From positions 1 through 64,000 of the forward strand of contig CANEXF010000015.1 of assembly GCA_947443645.1 (NCBI GenBank): a DNA stretch of 64,000 bases, written 5' to 3'. Shown in pieces: positions 26,546-34,500 of this stretch (within the stretch, counting starts at the first letter, position 1; each line of letters begins with the position of its first letter). The position numbers and the translations under genes were made by a program. The notes beneath the pieces were generated by a model. The model was not told where the DNA came from. It did not search any database and saw nothing but the letters and a program-made list of their open reading frames with translations. This DNA is from Comamonadaceae bacterium (GTDB lineage: Bacteria > Pseudomonadota > Gammaproteobacteria > Burkholderiales > Burkholderiaceae_C).

Positions 26546-26576
26546 AAAAAAAAAGCTCCCGTCAAAAGACAGGAGC
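26546..26576 (-). terminator. Intrinsic terminator of the MHS transporter gene
   Basis: On the minus strand GCTCCTGTC-TTTT-GACGGGAGC forms a 9-bp stem with one mismatch, followed by nine T residues (26554-26546). It lies about 60 bp after the transporter stop and just before the small membrane protein gene. Confidence 0.9.
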
Positions 26577-26634
26577 CTGAACAGATTGACTCAACGAATC
26601 GACAGGCGCCAGCCGAAGCCAGCGCCCTTGTCGA

Positions 26635-28293
26635 TCAGTCGTGAGCGTAGATATCAACGTCCTTGGTTTCCTTGATGAACAAGGTGCCAACCACCACGGT
26701 GACGCCCGCAATGATGATGGGGTACCACAAGCCGTTGTACATGTTGCCGGTCTGGGCGACGATGGCAAAAGCGGTCGTTGGCAACAGGCCGCCAAACCAG
26801 CCGTTACCGATGTGATACGGCAAGCTCATGGAGGTGTAGCGGATACGCGTCGGGAACAGCTCAACCAGCATCGCGGCGATCGGGCCATAGACCATGGTCA
26901 CCAGCAGCACCAGATAGAACAAGATGGCAGTGACGGCGACCTTGTCGATTTTGGCAGGGTCAGCCTTGCTTGGGTAGCCGGCGGCTTTCAAGTCATCCGC
27001 AACGGCTTTCTTGAACTCGGCATCCTTCTTCTTGGCTTCATCAGCCGGCAGACCTTTGGAGCTGTAGCTTGGAATCGCTGCTTCACCAATTTTGATACTG
27101 GCAACGGTTCCGGCGGGTGCGGCAACATTCTCATAGCTGACAGATGCGCCGGCAAGAACCTGCTTGGCGATGTCGCAAGAACTGGTGAACTTGGCTGTGC
27201 CCGTTGGGTTGAACTGGAACGAGCACTCGGCAGGGTCAGCCGTGACCGTCACCTGGTTCTTGGCTTGCGCTGCGGCCAGATCAGGATTGGCGGCTTTGGT
27301 CAAGGCAGTGAACACCGGGAAGTAGGTGACCACGGCCAGCAGGCAACCGGCCATGATGATGGGCTTGCGGCCAATCTTGTCAGACAAGGTACCGAAGATC
27401 ACGAAGAATGGTGTGCCCAAGATCAGCGAGTAAGCCACCAGAATGTTGGCCGTAGGACCGTCCACTTTGAGCGCTTGCGTCAGGAAGAACAGCGCGTAGA
27501 ACTGGCCCGAGTACCAGACCACGGCCTGGCCGGCGGTCAGGCCGATCAGCGCCAGAATCACGATCTTCAGATTTTTCCACTGGCCAAAAGATTCAGACAA
27601 AGGCGCTTTGGAGGTCTTGCCTTCAGCCTTCATTTTCTGGAAAGCCGGTGACTCGTTCATAGAGAGGCGGATGTACACAGACACGCCCAGCAGCAGGATG
27701 GAGACGACAAACGGAACACGCCAGCCCCAGTCAGCAAAAGCGGCCTCGCCAATCGCGGTACGCACGCCCAGGATGACCAGCAAGCTCAGGAACAGGCCCA
27801 GCGTCGCAGTGGTCTGAATCCAGGAGGTGTAGGCGCCACGCTTGTGATGCGGTGCGTGCTCGGCCACATAAGTCGCAGCACCACCGTATTCACCACCGAG
27901 TGCCAGACCTTGCAGCATGCGCAGGGCAATCAGGATCACCGGCGCTGCGACGCCGATAGAGGCGTAGCTGGGCAACAAACCAACGATGAAAGTCGACAAG
28001 CCCATGATCACGATGGTGACCAGAAAGGTGTACTTGCGGCCGATCATGTCGCCGAGTCGGCCGAACACCAGTGCGCCGAATGGACGCACGATGAAACCGG
28101 CAGCAAAAGCCAGCAGCGCAAAAATGAAGGCCGATCCGGCGTCCAGTCCGCTGAAGAACTGCTTGGCAATAATCGCTGCGAGTGAACCGTAAAGGTAGAA
28201 GTCGTACCACTCAAATACGGTGCCCAGCGAAGAAGCGAAGATGACCTTCTTTTGCTCTGCGGACATAGGCCTGTTATCAACGGCTATGGACAT
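26635..28293 (-). CDS. MHS-family (MFS) metabolite:H+ symporter with a large polar insert
   Basis: A 552-aa major-facilitator permease of the metabolite:H+ symporter type (FEWYDFYLYGSLAAIIAKQF, LGRLGDMIGRKYTFL-type loop, RMLQGLALGGEYGGAATYVA, ELFPTRIRYTSMSLPYHIG). Known members carry organic acids, proline/betaine or alpha-ketoglutarate. Residues about 340-450, between two helices in the second half, form a polar domain with two Cys (PAECSFQF and SSCDIAK) that ordinary MHS permeases of about 430 aa lack. Start 28293 has GGAGA upstream. Substrate unknown. Confidence 0.9.
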   Translation of the reverse strand: MSIAVDNRPMSAEQKKVIFASSLGTVFEWYDFYLYGSLAAIIAKQFFSGLDAGSAFIFALLAFAAGFIVRPFGALVFGRLGDMIGRKYTFLVTIVIMGLSTFIVGLLPSYASIGVAAPVILIALRMLQGLALGGEYGGAATYVAEHAPHHKRGAYTSWIQTTATLGLFLSLLVILGVRTAIGEAAFADWGWRVPFVVSILLLGVSVYIRLSMNESPAFQKMKAEGKTSKAPLSESFGQWKNLKIVILALIGLTAGQAVVWYSGQFYALFFLTQALKVDGPTANILVAYSLILGTPFFVIFGTLSDKIGRKPIIMAGCLLAVVTYFPVFTALTKAANPDLAAAQAKNQVTVTADPAECSFQFNPTGTAKFTSSCDIAKQVLAGASVSYENVAAPAGTVASIKIGEAAIPSYSSKGLPADEAKKKDAEFKKAVADDLKAAGYPSKADPAKIDKVAVTAILFYLVLLVTMVYGPIAAMLVELFPTRIRYTSMSLPYHIGNGWFGGLLPTTAFAIVAQTGNMYNGLWYPIIIAGVTVVVGTLFIKETKDVDIYAHD

Positions 28294-28483
28294 AGTTCTT
28301 GTCTCCAAAATAATTAGGCTTCCAACTTGGAAGTCCACTCAATTATTTTGCTTATGTCTGACCCAACTCTGACGTGAAAATAACAGGAGCTTGCGCCAAA
28401 CTTATGCCGGGCTGACAACTCAAGGGGAAACCCTTGGAGAACTTTTCGGCATGCGAATCACCCCTAGGGAAAACACCAAGTTA

Positions 28484-29137
28484 TCAGCGCGTTCGCCCTT
28501 GCACCCCGGGTCGATGCGCTGCCGCCGTTTTCCAGTCATCACCCTCAAACCAGGGGTGGTCCAGCAGGTAATCACGCAGCATGGGCAGCGCATCCAGACC
28601 CCAGAAAATCTTGTCATCCACGGCGAAGGCCGGCACGCCAAAAACACCTTGTTCGATCGCTCGCTGCGTATTGTCTTGAAGCTGCGTCTTGACGGCATCA
28701 CTGCCGGCATCGCGGCTGGGCGACAGCGCCTGCGTCAGGCTTTGAAGCCTCAAGGTGTCGGTCGCATCCAACCCGCCGCGCCAGACATGGCGAAAAATGG
28801 TTTCGCAAACATAACGGTTGGGATGCGCGGGCGCTGCGGCCGGACTACAGGCCAGCGCCAGCCTGAGCAGCGGCAGTGGGTTGAAGGGGTGGCTCAAGGG
28901 CAGTTGCAGGGGAATGTGCAGGCGATTGGCCAGCCACAGCACCTGGCGGTAAGTCCAGTCGCGCTTGGGGGCGATCTCGGCCGGACCGAGCTGGCCGTGG
29001 TGCTTGAGCATGCCGGCAAAAAGCACCGGCTCATAGCGCACGCCATAACTCAGGCCAGCCAGCGCTTCGGGCAACTGCTCAAAGGCCAGATAGGCATAGG
29101 GCGAAATGAAATCCAGGTAGAAGGTGATCTGTTTCAT
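28484..29137 (-). CDS. 2-hydroxychromene-2-carboxylate isomerase-like protein (GST kappa / DsbA fold)
   Basis: A 217-aa thioredoxin-fold protein starting ITFYLDFISPYAYLAFEQL, the signature of the HCCA isomerase/GST-kappa group (Ser as the active-site residue). GVFGVPAFAVDDKIFWGLDAL is the cis-Pro loop. It overlaps the DUF1289 gene by 4 bp at the tail of the leucine operon. In naphthalene pathways the family isomerises 2-hydroxychromene-2-carboxylate, but many homologues are of unknown use. Confidence 0.85.
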   Translation of the reverse strand: MKQITFYLDFISPYAYLAFEQLPEALAGLSYGVRYEPVLFAGMLKHHGQLGPAEIAPKRDWTYRQVLWLANRLHIPLQLPLSHPFNPLPLLRLALACSPAAAPAHPNRYVCETIFRHVWRGGLDATDTLRLQSLTQALSPSRDAGSDAVKTQLQDNTQRAIEQGVFGVPAFAVDDKIFWGLDALPMLRDYLLDHPWFEGDDWKTAAAHRPGVQGRTR

Positions 29138-29460
29138 GCGAGGTGCTGCTTGGGTTTGGCGGCGCCCGCCTGCAAGTCGGCCATGCGCTGCTCGATCATG
29201 TTCCAGATCTGGCGTTTTTCAGAATCATCCGCGCTGCTCCACTGAGCGATCTCCGCACGCGTACGAAAGCAGCCTTCGCACCAGTCAGCGCGCGCGTTCA
29301 TTTGGCAAACCGAAATACACGGGGAAGGAATTTCGCCTGCAGCACCCACAGAACGGCCGCGAATAGCTACTAAATCAATAGCGCGACGAATGGCCGGCGT
29401 CAACTCTGGCGCGGCCGCATGTGCCAGCGCTGCGGCCGTGGGCTCTGCGGCGACAGGCAT
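29134..29460 (-). CDS. DUF1289 protein with a repeat-derived N-terminal segment
   Basis: A 108-aa protein with the DUF1289 core SPCISVCQMNARADWCEGCF and RAEIAQWSSADDSEK (residues about 46-82), whose four Cys suggest metal binding. Its start overlaps the mvaB stop by one base (TGATG). The N-terminal part holds IDLVAIRGRSVGAAGEIP, encoded by a family-B repeat (29327-29382) immediately ahead of the core. Function unknown. Confidence 0.85.
   Translation of the reverse strand: MPVAAEPTAAALAHAAAPELTPAIRRAIDLVAIRGRSVGAAGEIPSPCISVCQMNARADWCEGCFRTRAEIAQWSSADDSEKRQIWNMIEQRMADLQAGAAKPKQHLA
29327..29382 (-). repeat. Family-B short hairpin repeat inside the DUF1289 gene
   Basis: On the minus strand GCTATTGATTTAGTAGC is followed by TATTCGCGGCCG, GGTGCTGCAGGC and GAAATTCC. 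It is in the sense direction of the gene and leaves the frame open. Confidence 0.75.
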
Positions 29461-30407
29461 CAGGCCTCTGCCTTGCTCAAGAGCGCGGTGGCGGCGCGCG
29501 AATTCGGCTTGCGCTGCAAGAAGTCACTGATGAACTTGCCCGCCTCAACCAGTTTGTGCAGGTCAATGCCGGTGGCTATGCCCATGCCGTGCAGCATGTA
29601 GACCACGTCCTCCGTGGCCACATTACCAGTCGCGCCTTTGGCATAGGGGCAGCCGCCCAGGCCGGCGCAGGAGGTGTCAAACTGCCAGATTCCCATTTGC
29701 AGACAGACCAGCGTGTTGGCCAGCGCCTGACCGTAGGTGTCATGAAAATGGCCGGACACCTGGTCCACGGCGTAGTGCTTGAGCGCGGCCTCCATCGCGC
29801 GCTGCACCTTGATGGGCGTGCCCACGCCTATGGTGTCAGCCACGCCGATATGCTCGACCCCGATGTCCTTCATGAGCCGCGCGACCAGCTCGACCCGCTC
29901 AGGCGCGACCTCGCCTTCGTAGGGGCAGGCCACAGCGCAGGAGATCGCGCCACGCACGCGGATATGCCGCGCCTGCGCGGCCTGCACCACCGGGCGAAAG
30001 CGTTCAATACTCTGTGCAATCGAGCAATTGATATTGCGCTGGCTGAAAGCCTCGCTGGCCGACGCAAACACCACGATCTCGTCGGGCCACAGCTCGGGCG
30101 CCGTAGACACTGCGGCCTCAAAACCCTGCATGTTCGGCGTCAGCACCGAGTAACGCACCCCGGGCTTGCGCCGTATGCCGGCCATGACCTGAGCGTTGTC
30201 GGCCATTTGCGGAACCCATTTGGGCGAGACAAAACTGGTGACTTCAATTTCCGTGAGCCCGGCGTCCTGCAAGCGATGCACCAGTTCAATCTTCACGGCG
30301 GCAGGCACTGGAGATTTCTCGTTTTGCAGGCCGTCACGCGGCCCCACGTCAACGAGCTTGACTTTGGATGGCAATTTCAAAAGGGCTCCTTTTTGAGGTG
30401 AGGGCAT
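29460..30407 (-). CDS. mvaB: Hydroxymethylglutaryl-CoA lyase
   Basis: A 315-aa TIM-barrel lyase of the HMGL family, splitting HMG-CoA into acetyl-CoA and acetoacetate, the last step of leucine breakdown. VDVGPRDGLQNEK holds the catalytic Arg and metal Asp; SGHFHDTYGQALAN has the metal His pair; GLGGCPYAKGATGNVATED is the family signature with the catalytic Cys. It is part of the operon with mccB, liuC and mccA, and a family-A repeat separates it from ghrA. Confidence 0.95.
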   Translation of the reverse strand: MPSPQKGALLKLPSKVKLVDVGPRDGLQNEKSPVPAAVKIELVHRLQDAGLTEIEVTSFVSPKWVPQMADNAQVMAGIRRKPGVRYSVLTPNMQGFEAAVSTAPELWPDEIVVFASASEAFSQRNINCSIAQSIERFRPVVQAAQARHIRVRGAISCAVACPYEGEVAPERVELVARLMKDIGVEHIGVADTIGVGTPIKVQRAMEAALKHYAVDQVSGHFHDTYGQALANTLVCLQMGIWQFDTSCAGLGGCPYAKGATGNVATEDVVYMLHGMGIATGIDLHKLVEAGKFISDFLQRKPNSRAATALLSKAEA

Positions 30408-30451
30408 GGCGCTACGCGCAGTGGGCGACCGTAGACCTTGCCAAGCAAGCA

Positions 30452-30539
30452 GGGGCCGCGGATCTGGCTTTGCCAGTCCGCAGGCGCAGCGGCCCCCTCG
30501 GGGGGCAGGGAGTTACGCGGAGCGAACGACCGTGGGGGC
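30452..30539 (+). repeat. Family-A palindromic repeat (intergenic, full length)
   Basis: This ~88-bp copy lies between mvaB and ghrA. It starts GGGGCCGCGGATCTGGCTTT, has the core GGCCCCCTCGGGGGGCAG, and ends CGTGGGGGC. The mccA copy (32639-32724) aligns along its whole length, which defines the element ends. Confidence 0.9.
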
Positions 30540-30543
30540 AACA

Positions 30544-31473
30544 TCAGTATCCCTTTTTCGGGTCAACCACACCGGCAAGGCGGTCCGACGTTGCGCCGTG
30601 TTGCATGGCCAGGATTTTCGCCGCGATCTGGGCCACGCTTTCCTCGCGCATGGTGCGCGCCGAAGTATGCGGCGTGATCGTGATTTTCGGATGCTGCCAG
30701 AACGCATGCCCTGCAGGCAAGGGTTCTTGCCGAAAAACATCCAGACTGGCCCCTTCAAGATGGCCACTTTCAAGCAGCGCCAACAAGTCATCATCGACCA
30801 GATGGCCGCCGCGCGCCACGTTGATCAGATAAGCCCCGGGCAGCAAGCGGGACAAATTCTCGCGCCGCAAGAGGCCTTCTGTTTCTGGTGTCAACGGCAA
30901 CAGGCACACCAGGATTCGGCTGGCGGCAAGAAAGTCGTCCAGACCATCCTGACCGTGAAAGCAGCGCACGCCGTCCAGCAGCTTCGCAGAACGGCTCCAG
31001 CCCGAGACCGAAAAATCAAACTGGGTCAGCGCCTTTGCCACGCGCTGCCCCAGCACGCCCAGACCCATCACGCCCACCGGGTAGTCCTGGCGCAGGCGCG
31101 GCTTGCGGTAAGACCACAACCCCTTGGCCGCATCGGCCTGGTAAGCGTCGAAGGCCCGGAAATGCCGGATCACCGCATGACAGACAAATTCGGCCATCTG
31201 CACCGACATGCCCGCATCGTCGAGCCGGACAAGGGGAACACCGGCAGGCAGGCGCAGCTTCAGAAGCGCATCGACACCCGCGCCTATGTTGAAAATGCCT
31301 TTGAGTCCAGTCTGCTCGTCAAAAAAAGCCTGGGGCGGCGCCCAGACCACGGCGTAGTCAGCTGGATGTTCACCGGGCGACCACAAGGCGATCTCCGCGC
31401 CCGGCAAGGCCGCGCGCAGGCCGTCCAGCCAGGGCTGGGCTTTGGTATCGGTACAGCAAAAAACAACACGCAT
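30544..31473 (-). CDS. ghrA: Glyoxylate/hydroxypyruvate reductase A-like D-2-hydroxyacid dehydrogenase
   Basis: A 309-aa NAD(P)-dependent reductase of the D-isomer 2-hydroxyacid family, GhrA subgroup. Visible features are IFNIGAGVDALL, the dinucleotide-binding VGVMGLGVLGQRVAKAL, and catalytic Arg (NVARGGHLVDD), Glu (FRQEPLP) and His (ITPHTSA). It reduces glyoxylate or hydroxypyruvate. Its place inside the leucine operon is unexplained. An in-frame ATG at 31488 is an alternative start. Confidence 0.9.
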   Translation of the reverse strand: MRVVFCCTDTKAQPWLDGLRAALPGAEIALWSPGEHPADYAVVWAPPQAFFDEQTGLKGIFNIGAGVDALLKLRLPAGVPLVRLDDAGMSVQMAEFVCHAVIRHFRAFDAYQADAAKGLWSYRKPRLRQDYPVGVMGLGVLGQRVAKALTQFDFSVSGWSRSAKLLDGVRCFHGQDGLDDFLAASRILVCLLPLTPETEGLLRRENLSRLLPGAYLINVARGGHLVDDDLLALLESGHLEGASLDVFRQEPLPAGHAFWQHPKITITPHTSARTMREESVAQIAAKILAMQHGATSDRLAGVVDPKKGY

Positions 31474-31506
31474 CGCTTGGCAATCCATTCAGGTCTCAGA
31501 TCAGAA

Positions 31507-33654
31507 TCACAGGCCGATCTTGAGCAGCTCGGCGCCTTCAGCAACCTGGTCTCCGGTCGCATACAGCAGTTCCAGCACCACGCCGTCGGCAGGCGCTGCA
31601 ATCGTATGCTCCATTTTCATGGCTTCCATCACGGCCAGCGCCTGGCCCTTGCTGACCTTGTCGCCCACAGCAACACGGAAAGACACCACCTTTCCAGGCA
31701 TGGGAGCCGTGAGCCGCCCGCCCTCGGCCGGCCCGGCCCCCGCATGCGCGAGCAAATCGATGGCTGTGATCTGCGTGGCGCCGCGCGCCGAAAAAACATG
31801 GTCCACCTCGCCCTGGCGAAACACCGTCACCGTCAGTCGCTGGCCCGCAAACGCCACATCAATGCCCTGGGCAGCTCTGGAAAAAACCAGCGCGCCGCTC
31901 GCACCTGGCAGGCTCAAATGCAGTGTGCCGTCGTGCAGATAGCTGAGCTGGGCTTTCGCCGGCTCGCCGTGAAATTCGAATTCAAAAGGCCTGACGGTCA
32001 GGCCATGCGAGCGCCAGCCATCGCGGCGACTGAACGGATCAAGGGTCTCCTGGTCTTTTTCGTCCAGCACAATCTGTGCAATCGCACTCGCAGCGGCCAG
32101 GGCCAGGCCCAGCGGCTCCTGGTTAAACAGCGCGGCCTGTTCGCGCGGGATCAAGGCCGTGTCCAGATCGCCCGCGGCAAACGACGCGCTGCGCACCACA
32201 TAGCGCAGGAACTGCACATTGGTGTGCAGCCCGACGATGCGGGTTTGCGCCAGCGCCTCATCAAGCCGGGCCAGAGCTTGCTCGCGGGTCTGGCCATGCA
32301 CGATAAGCTTGGCCACCATGGAATCGTAATAAGGCGAAATGGTGTCGGCCTCACGCACGCCATCGTCGACACGCACCACACCGGTTTCAAAGCTCACGCA
32401 GGCCGGCTTTTGATACAGCTGCAGCGTGCCAGTGGCGGGCAGAAAGTTGTTGTCCGGGTTCTCGGCACAAATACGGGCTTCGATCGCATGGCCATGGATG
32501 CGCAACTGGTCTTGCGCCAGCGGCAGTTTTTCACCCGAGGCCACCAGCAGTTGCCACTCGACCAGATCCAGGCCTGTGATGGCTTCGGTCACCGGATGCT
32601 CAACCTGCAGACGCGTGTTCATCTCCATGAAGTAGAAGGCCCCCACGCTTGCCACTTCGTGTGCTGCGCTGCCCCCCGAGGGGGCGCTGCGCCTGCGGCC
32701 CGGCAAAGCCGGTTCCGCGGCCCCGGCTGGAAAAGAGGACTCACCCAATCCTGCCACTTCGCCATTCCGTTCGTCCTGAGCGTGTCTAAGGACGGCATCG
32801 GGGTTTTTGAGGGCTTGCTCGACGATGAATTCCACCGTACCAGCGCCCACATAGTTGACGGCGCGCGCAGCCGCGACCGCAGCTTGGCCCATCTCCTGGC
32901 GCATGGCTTCAGTCATGCCGGGTGCGGGCGCTTCTTCCAGCACTTTCTGGTGGCGACGCTGCACGGAGCAGTCGCGCTCGAACAGGTAAACATAGTTGCC
33001 GTACAGGTCACCAAAGATCTGGATTTCGATATGGCGCGGGCGCTGCGCATACTTTTCGACCAGCACGGCGTCGTCGCCAAAGCTGTTGATGGCCTCGCGC
33101 TTGCAGGATTGGAGCGCGGCGTCGAAGTCTTCGGCTTTGTCGACCGCGCGCATGCCCTTGCCGCCACCGCCGGCGCTGGCCTTGATCAGCACCGGGTAGC
33201 CGATACGGTCGGCCTCGCGCTTGAGCAATGCCGGCGACTGGTCGCTGCCATGGTAGCCGGGGACCAGCGGCACGCCGGCTTTTTCCATCAACTGCTTGGA
33301 CTCGGCTTTCAGGCCCATGGCCTTGATGGCTGCGGGCGACGGCCCGATGAACACCAGGCCGGCATCGGCACAGGCCTGCGCGAACTCCTCGTTTTCACTC
33401 AAGAAACCATAGCCCGGGTGAATCGCCTCGGCCCCGGTGGCCTTGGCCGCCGCGATGATTTTGTCCCAGCGCAAATAGCTGTCTTTGGGCGCACTGCCGC
33501 CCAGATGCACGGCTTCATCACAAACCGCCACATGCTTGGCGCCGGCATCAGCATCGGAATAAACCGCCACCGTCTTGATGGCCATGCGCCTGGCGGTTGC
33601 CGCCACCCTGCAGGCTATCTCTCCTCTGTTCGCAATCAGTATTTTTTTAAACAT
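31507..33654 (-). CDS. liuD: 3-methylcrotonyl-CoA carboxylase, biotin-containing alpha subunit, with a ~52-residue repeat insert
   Basis: A 715-aa acyl-CoA carboxylase subunit. The biotin carboxylase domain (FKKILIANRGEIACRV, ATP-grasp KASAGGGGKGMR, FMEMNTRLQVEHPVTE) fills about residues 1-500, and a biotinyl domain with the AMKMEH lysine lies near the C-terminus. With LiuB it carboxylates 3-methylcrotonyl-CoA in leucine breakdown. Between GTVEFIVEQ and FYFMEMNTR, where relatives have a short hairpin turn, lies an insert (about residues 285-338). It is encoded by a family-C remnant (VLRHAQDERN) followed by a family-A repeat ([11 protein letters not shown]). The insert is next to the metal-binding Glu/Asn of the active site. 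Confidence 0.95.
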   Translation of the reverse strand: MFKKILIANRGEIACRVAATARRMAIKTVAVYSDADAGAKHVAVCDEAVHLGGSAPKDSYLRWDKIIAAAKATGAEAIHPGYGFLSENEEFAQACADAGLVFIGPSPAAIKAMGLKAESKQLMEKAGVPLVPGYHGSDQSPALLKREADRIGYPVLIKASAGGGGKGMRAVDKAEDFDAALQSCKREAINSFGDDAVLVEKYAQRPRHIEIQIFGDLYGNYVYLFERDCSVQRRHQKVLEEAPAPGMTEAMRQEMGQAAVAAARAVNYVGAGTVEFIVEQALKNPDAVLRHAQDERNGEVAGLGESSFPAGAAEPALPGRRRSAPSGGSAAHEVASVGAFYFMEMNTRLQVEHPVTEAITGLDLVEWQLLVASGEKLPLAQDQLRIHGHAIEARICAENPDNNFLPATGTLQLYQKPACVSFETGVVRVDDGVREADTISPYYDSMVAKLIVHGQTREQALARLDEALAQTRIVGLHTNVQFLRYVVRSASFAAGDLDTALIPREQAALFNQEPLGLALAAASAIAQIVLDEKDQETLDPFSRRDGWRSHGLTVRPFEFEFHGEPAKAQLSYLHDGTLHLSLPGASGALVFSRAAQGIDVAFAGQRLTVTVFRQGEVDHVFSARGATQITAIDLLAHAGAGPAEGGRLTAPMPGKVVSFRVAVGDKVSKGQALAVMEAMKMEHTIAAPADGVVLELLYATGDQVAEGAELLKIGL
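32639..32724 (-). repeat. Family-A palindromic repeat inside mccA/liuD
   Basis: Read on the minus strand it is nearly colinear with the intergenic copy at 30452-30539: GGGGCCGCGGAACCGGCTTT, CAGGCGCAGCGCCCCCTCGG, ending AGCGTGGGGGC. It lies sense to the gene and codes for [20 protein letters not shown] and following residues. Confidence 0.9.
32767..32800. repeat. Family-C repeat remnant inside mccA/liuD
   Basis: The plus strand reads GCCATTCCGTTCGTCCTGAG, then CGTGTCTAAGGACGGC. This is a decayed copy of the REP-type element whose usual form is CCTGAGCTTGTCGAAGGACGG. In the gene's frame it gives VLRHAQDERN, a peptide typical of translated copies. Confidence 0.7.
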
Positions 33655-33672
33655 GGTCTACCTTCGCGATGA

Positions 33673-34497
33673 CTAAGACTGCTGGCTGTGGTCTGTCGCC
33701 AGCCAGGACGGCTTGCGCTTTTGCAGGAAGGCCTGCACGCCGTCCTTGCCCTGCGCACTCGAGCGGATGTCGGCAATGCCTTTGACCGTGTGCGCAATCA
33801 GCTCTTTGGAGATGTCGCGGCCCGCCACGTCATGCAGCAGTTGCTTGCAGGCTTTGACGGCCTGAGGACCAGCAATGCACAGTGCGTCGGTGATGCCAGA
33901 TACCGTCACATCCAGCGTCTCGGCGGAGGTGACTTCATGGACAAAACCCAGACGCCGCGCCTGCAAGGCATCAAAGCGCTCAGCCGTCAGAAAGTAGCGC
34001 TGCGCTGCGCGCGCGCCCATGGCACGAATGACATAAGGGCTGATGGTGGCGGGCACCAGGCCCAGCTTGACCTCGCTCAGGCAATAGTGGGCGCTGTCGA
34101 CTGACACGGCAATATCGCAGGCGGCGACCAGCCCCATGCCACCGGCATACACATCGCCCTGGATGCGGGCCAGCGTGGGTTTGGGGCAGGCATAAATGGC
34201 CTGCAGCATTTCGGCGAGTTGCGCGGCATCGGCGAGGTTCTCCGCATAGCTGTAGTCCGCCATGCGGCGCATCCAGTTCAGATCGGCGCCGGCGCAAAAG
34301 GCTGTGCCCTCTGCGGCCAGAACAATGCAGCGCACATCGCTGTGCTCGCCCCAGTGCCGGAAGGCCTGCGTCAGCAGCCCAATCAGCTCGTCATTGAAGG
34401 CGTTGCGCACTTCTGGACGGTTAAGCGTCAAGGTCACGACGCCGTTTTTGAGGGTTTGCAACAGTTGCGTCGCTTGGGTTGGCGTTTGGTTTTGCAT
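33673..34497 (-). CDS. liuC: Methylglutaconyl-CoA hydratase (enoyl-CoA hydratase family)
   Basis: A 274-aa crotonase-fold enzyme: VTLTLNRPEVRNAFNDELI, oxyanion-hole segments AAEGTAFCAGADLNWMRR and VYAGGMGLVAACDIAV, and the YCLSEVKLGLVPATISPYV segment with a catalytic Glu. Its place between the two methylcrotonyl-CoA carboxylase subunits identifies it as the hydratase making HMG-CoA from 3-methylglutaconyl-CoA. It starts 3 bp after mccB and ends 18 bp before mccA, so all are one transcript. Confidence 0.92.
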   Translation of the reverse strand: MQNQTPTQATQLLQTLKNGVVTLTLNRPEVRNAFNDELIGLLTQAFRHWGEHSDVRCIVLAAEGTAFCAGADLNWMRRMADYSYAENLADAAQLAEMLQAIYACPKPTLARIQGDVYAGGMGLVAACDIAVSVDSAHYCLSEVKLGLVPATISPYVIRAMGARAAQRYFLTAERFDALQARRLGFVHEVTSAETLDVTVSGITDALCIAGPQAVKACKQLLHDVAGRDISKELIAHTVKGIADIRSSAQGKDGVQAFLQKRKPSWLATDHSQQS

Positions 34498-34500
34498 GGC

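Noticed and set aside
30406-33672. A 1088-codon plus-strand open frame opposite ghrA and liuD
   Set aside because: It is antisense to two clear enzymes, rich in Arg/His/Gln and without family motifs; long antisense frames are expected in high-GC genes.
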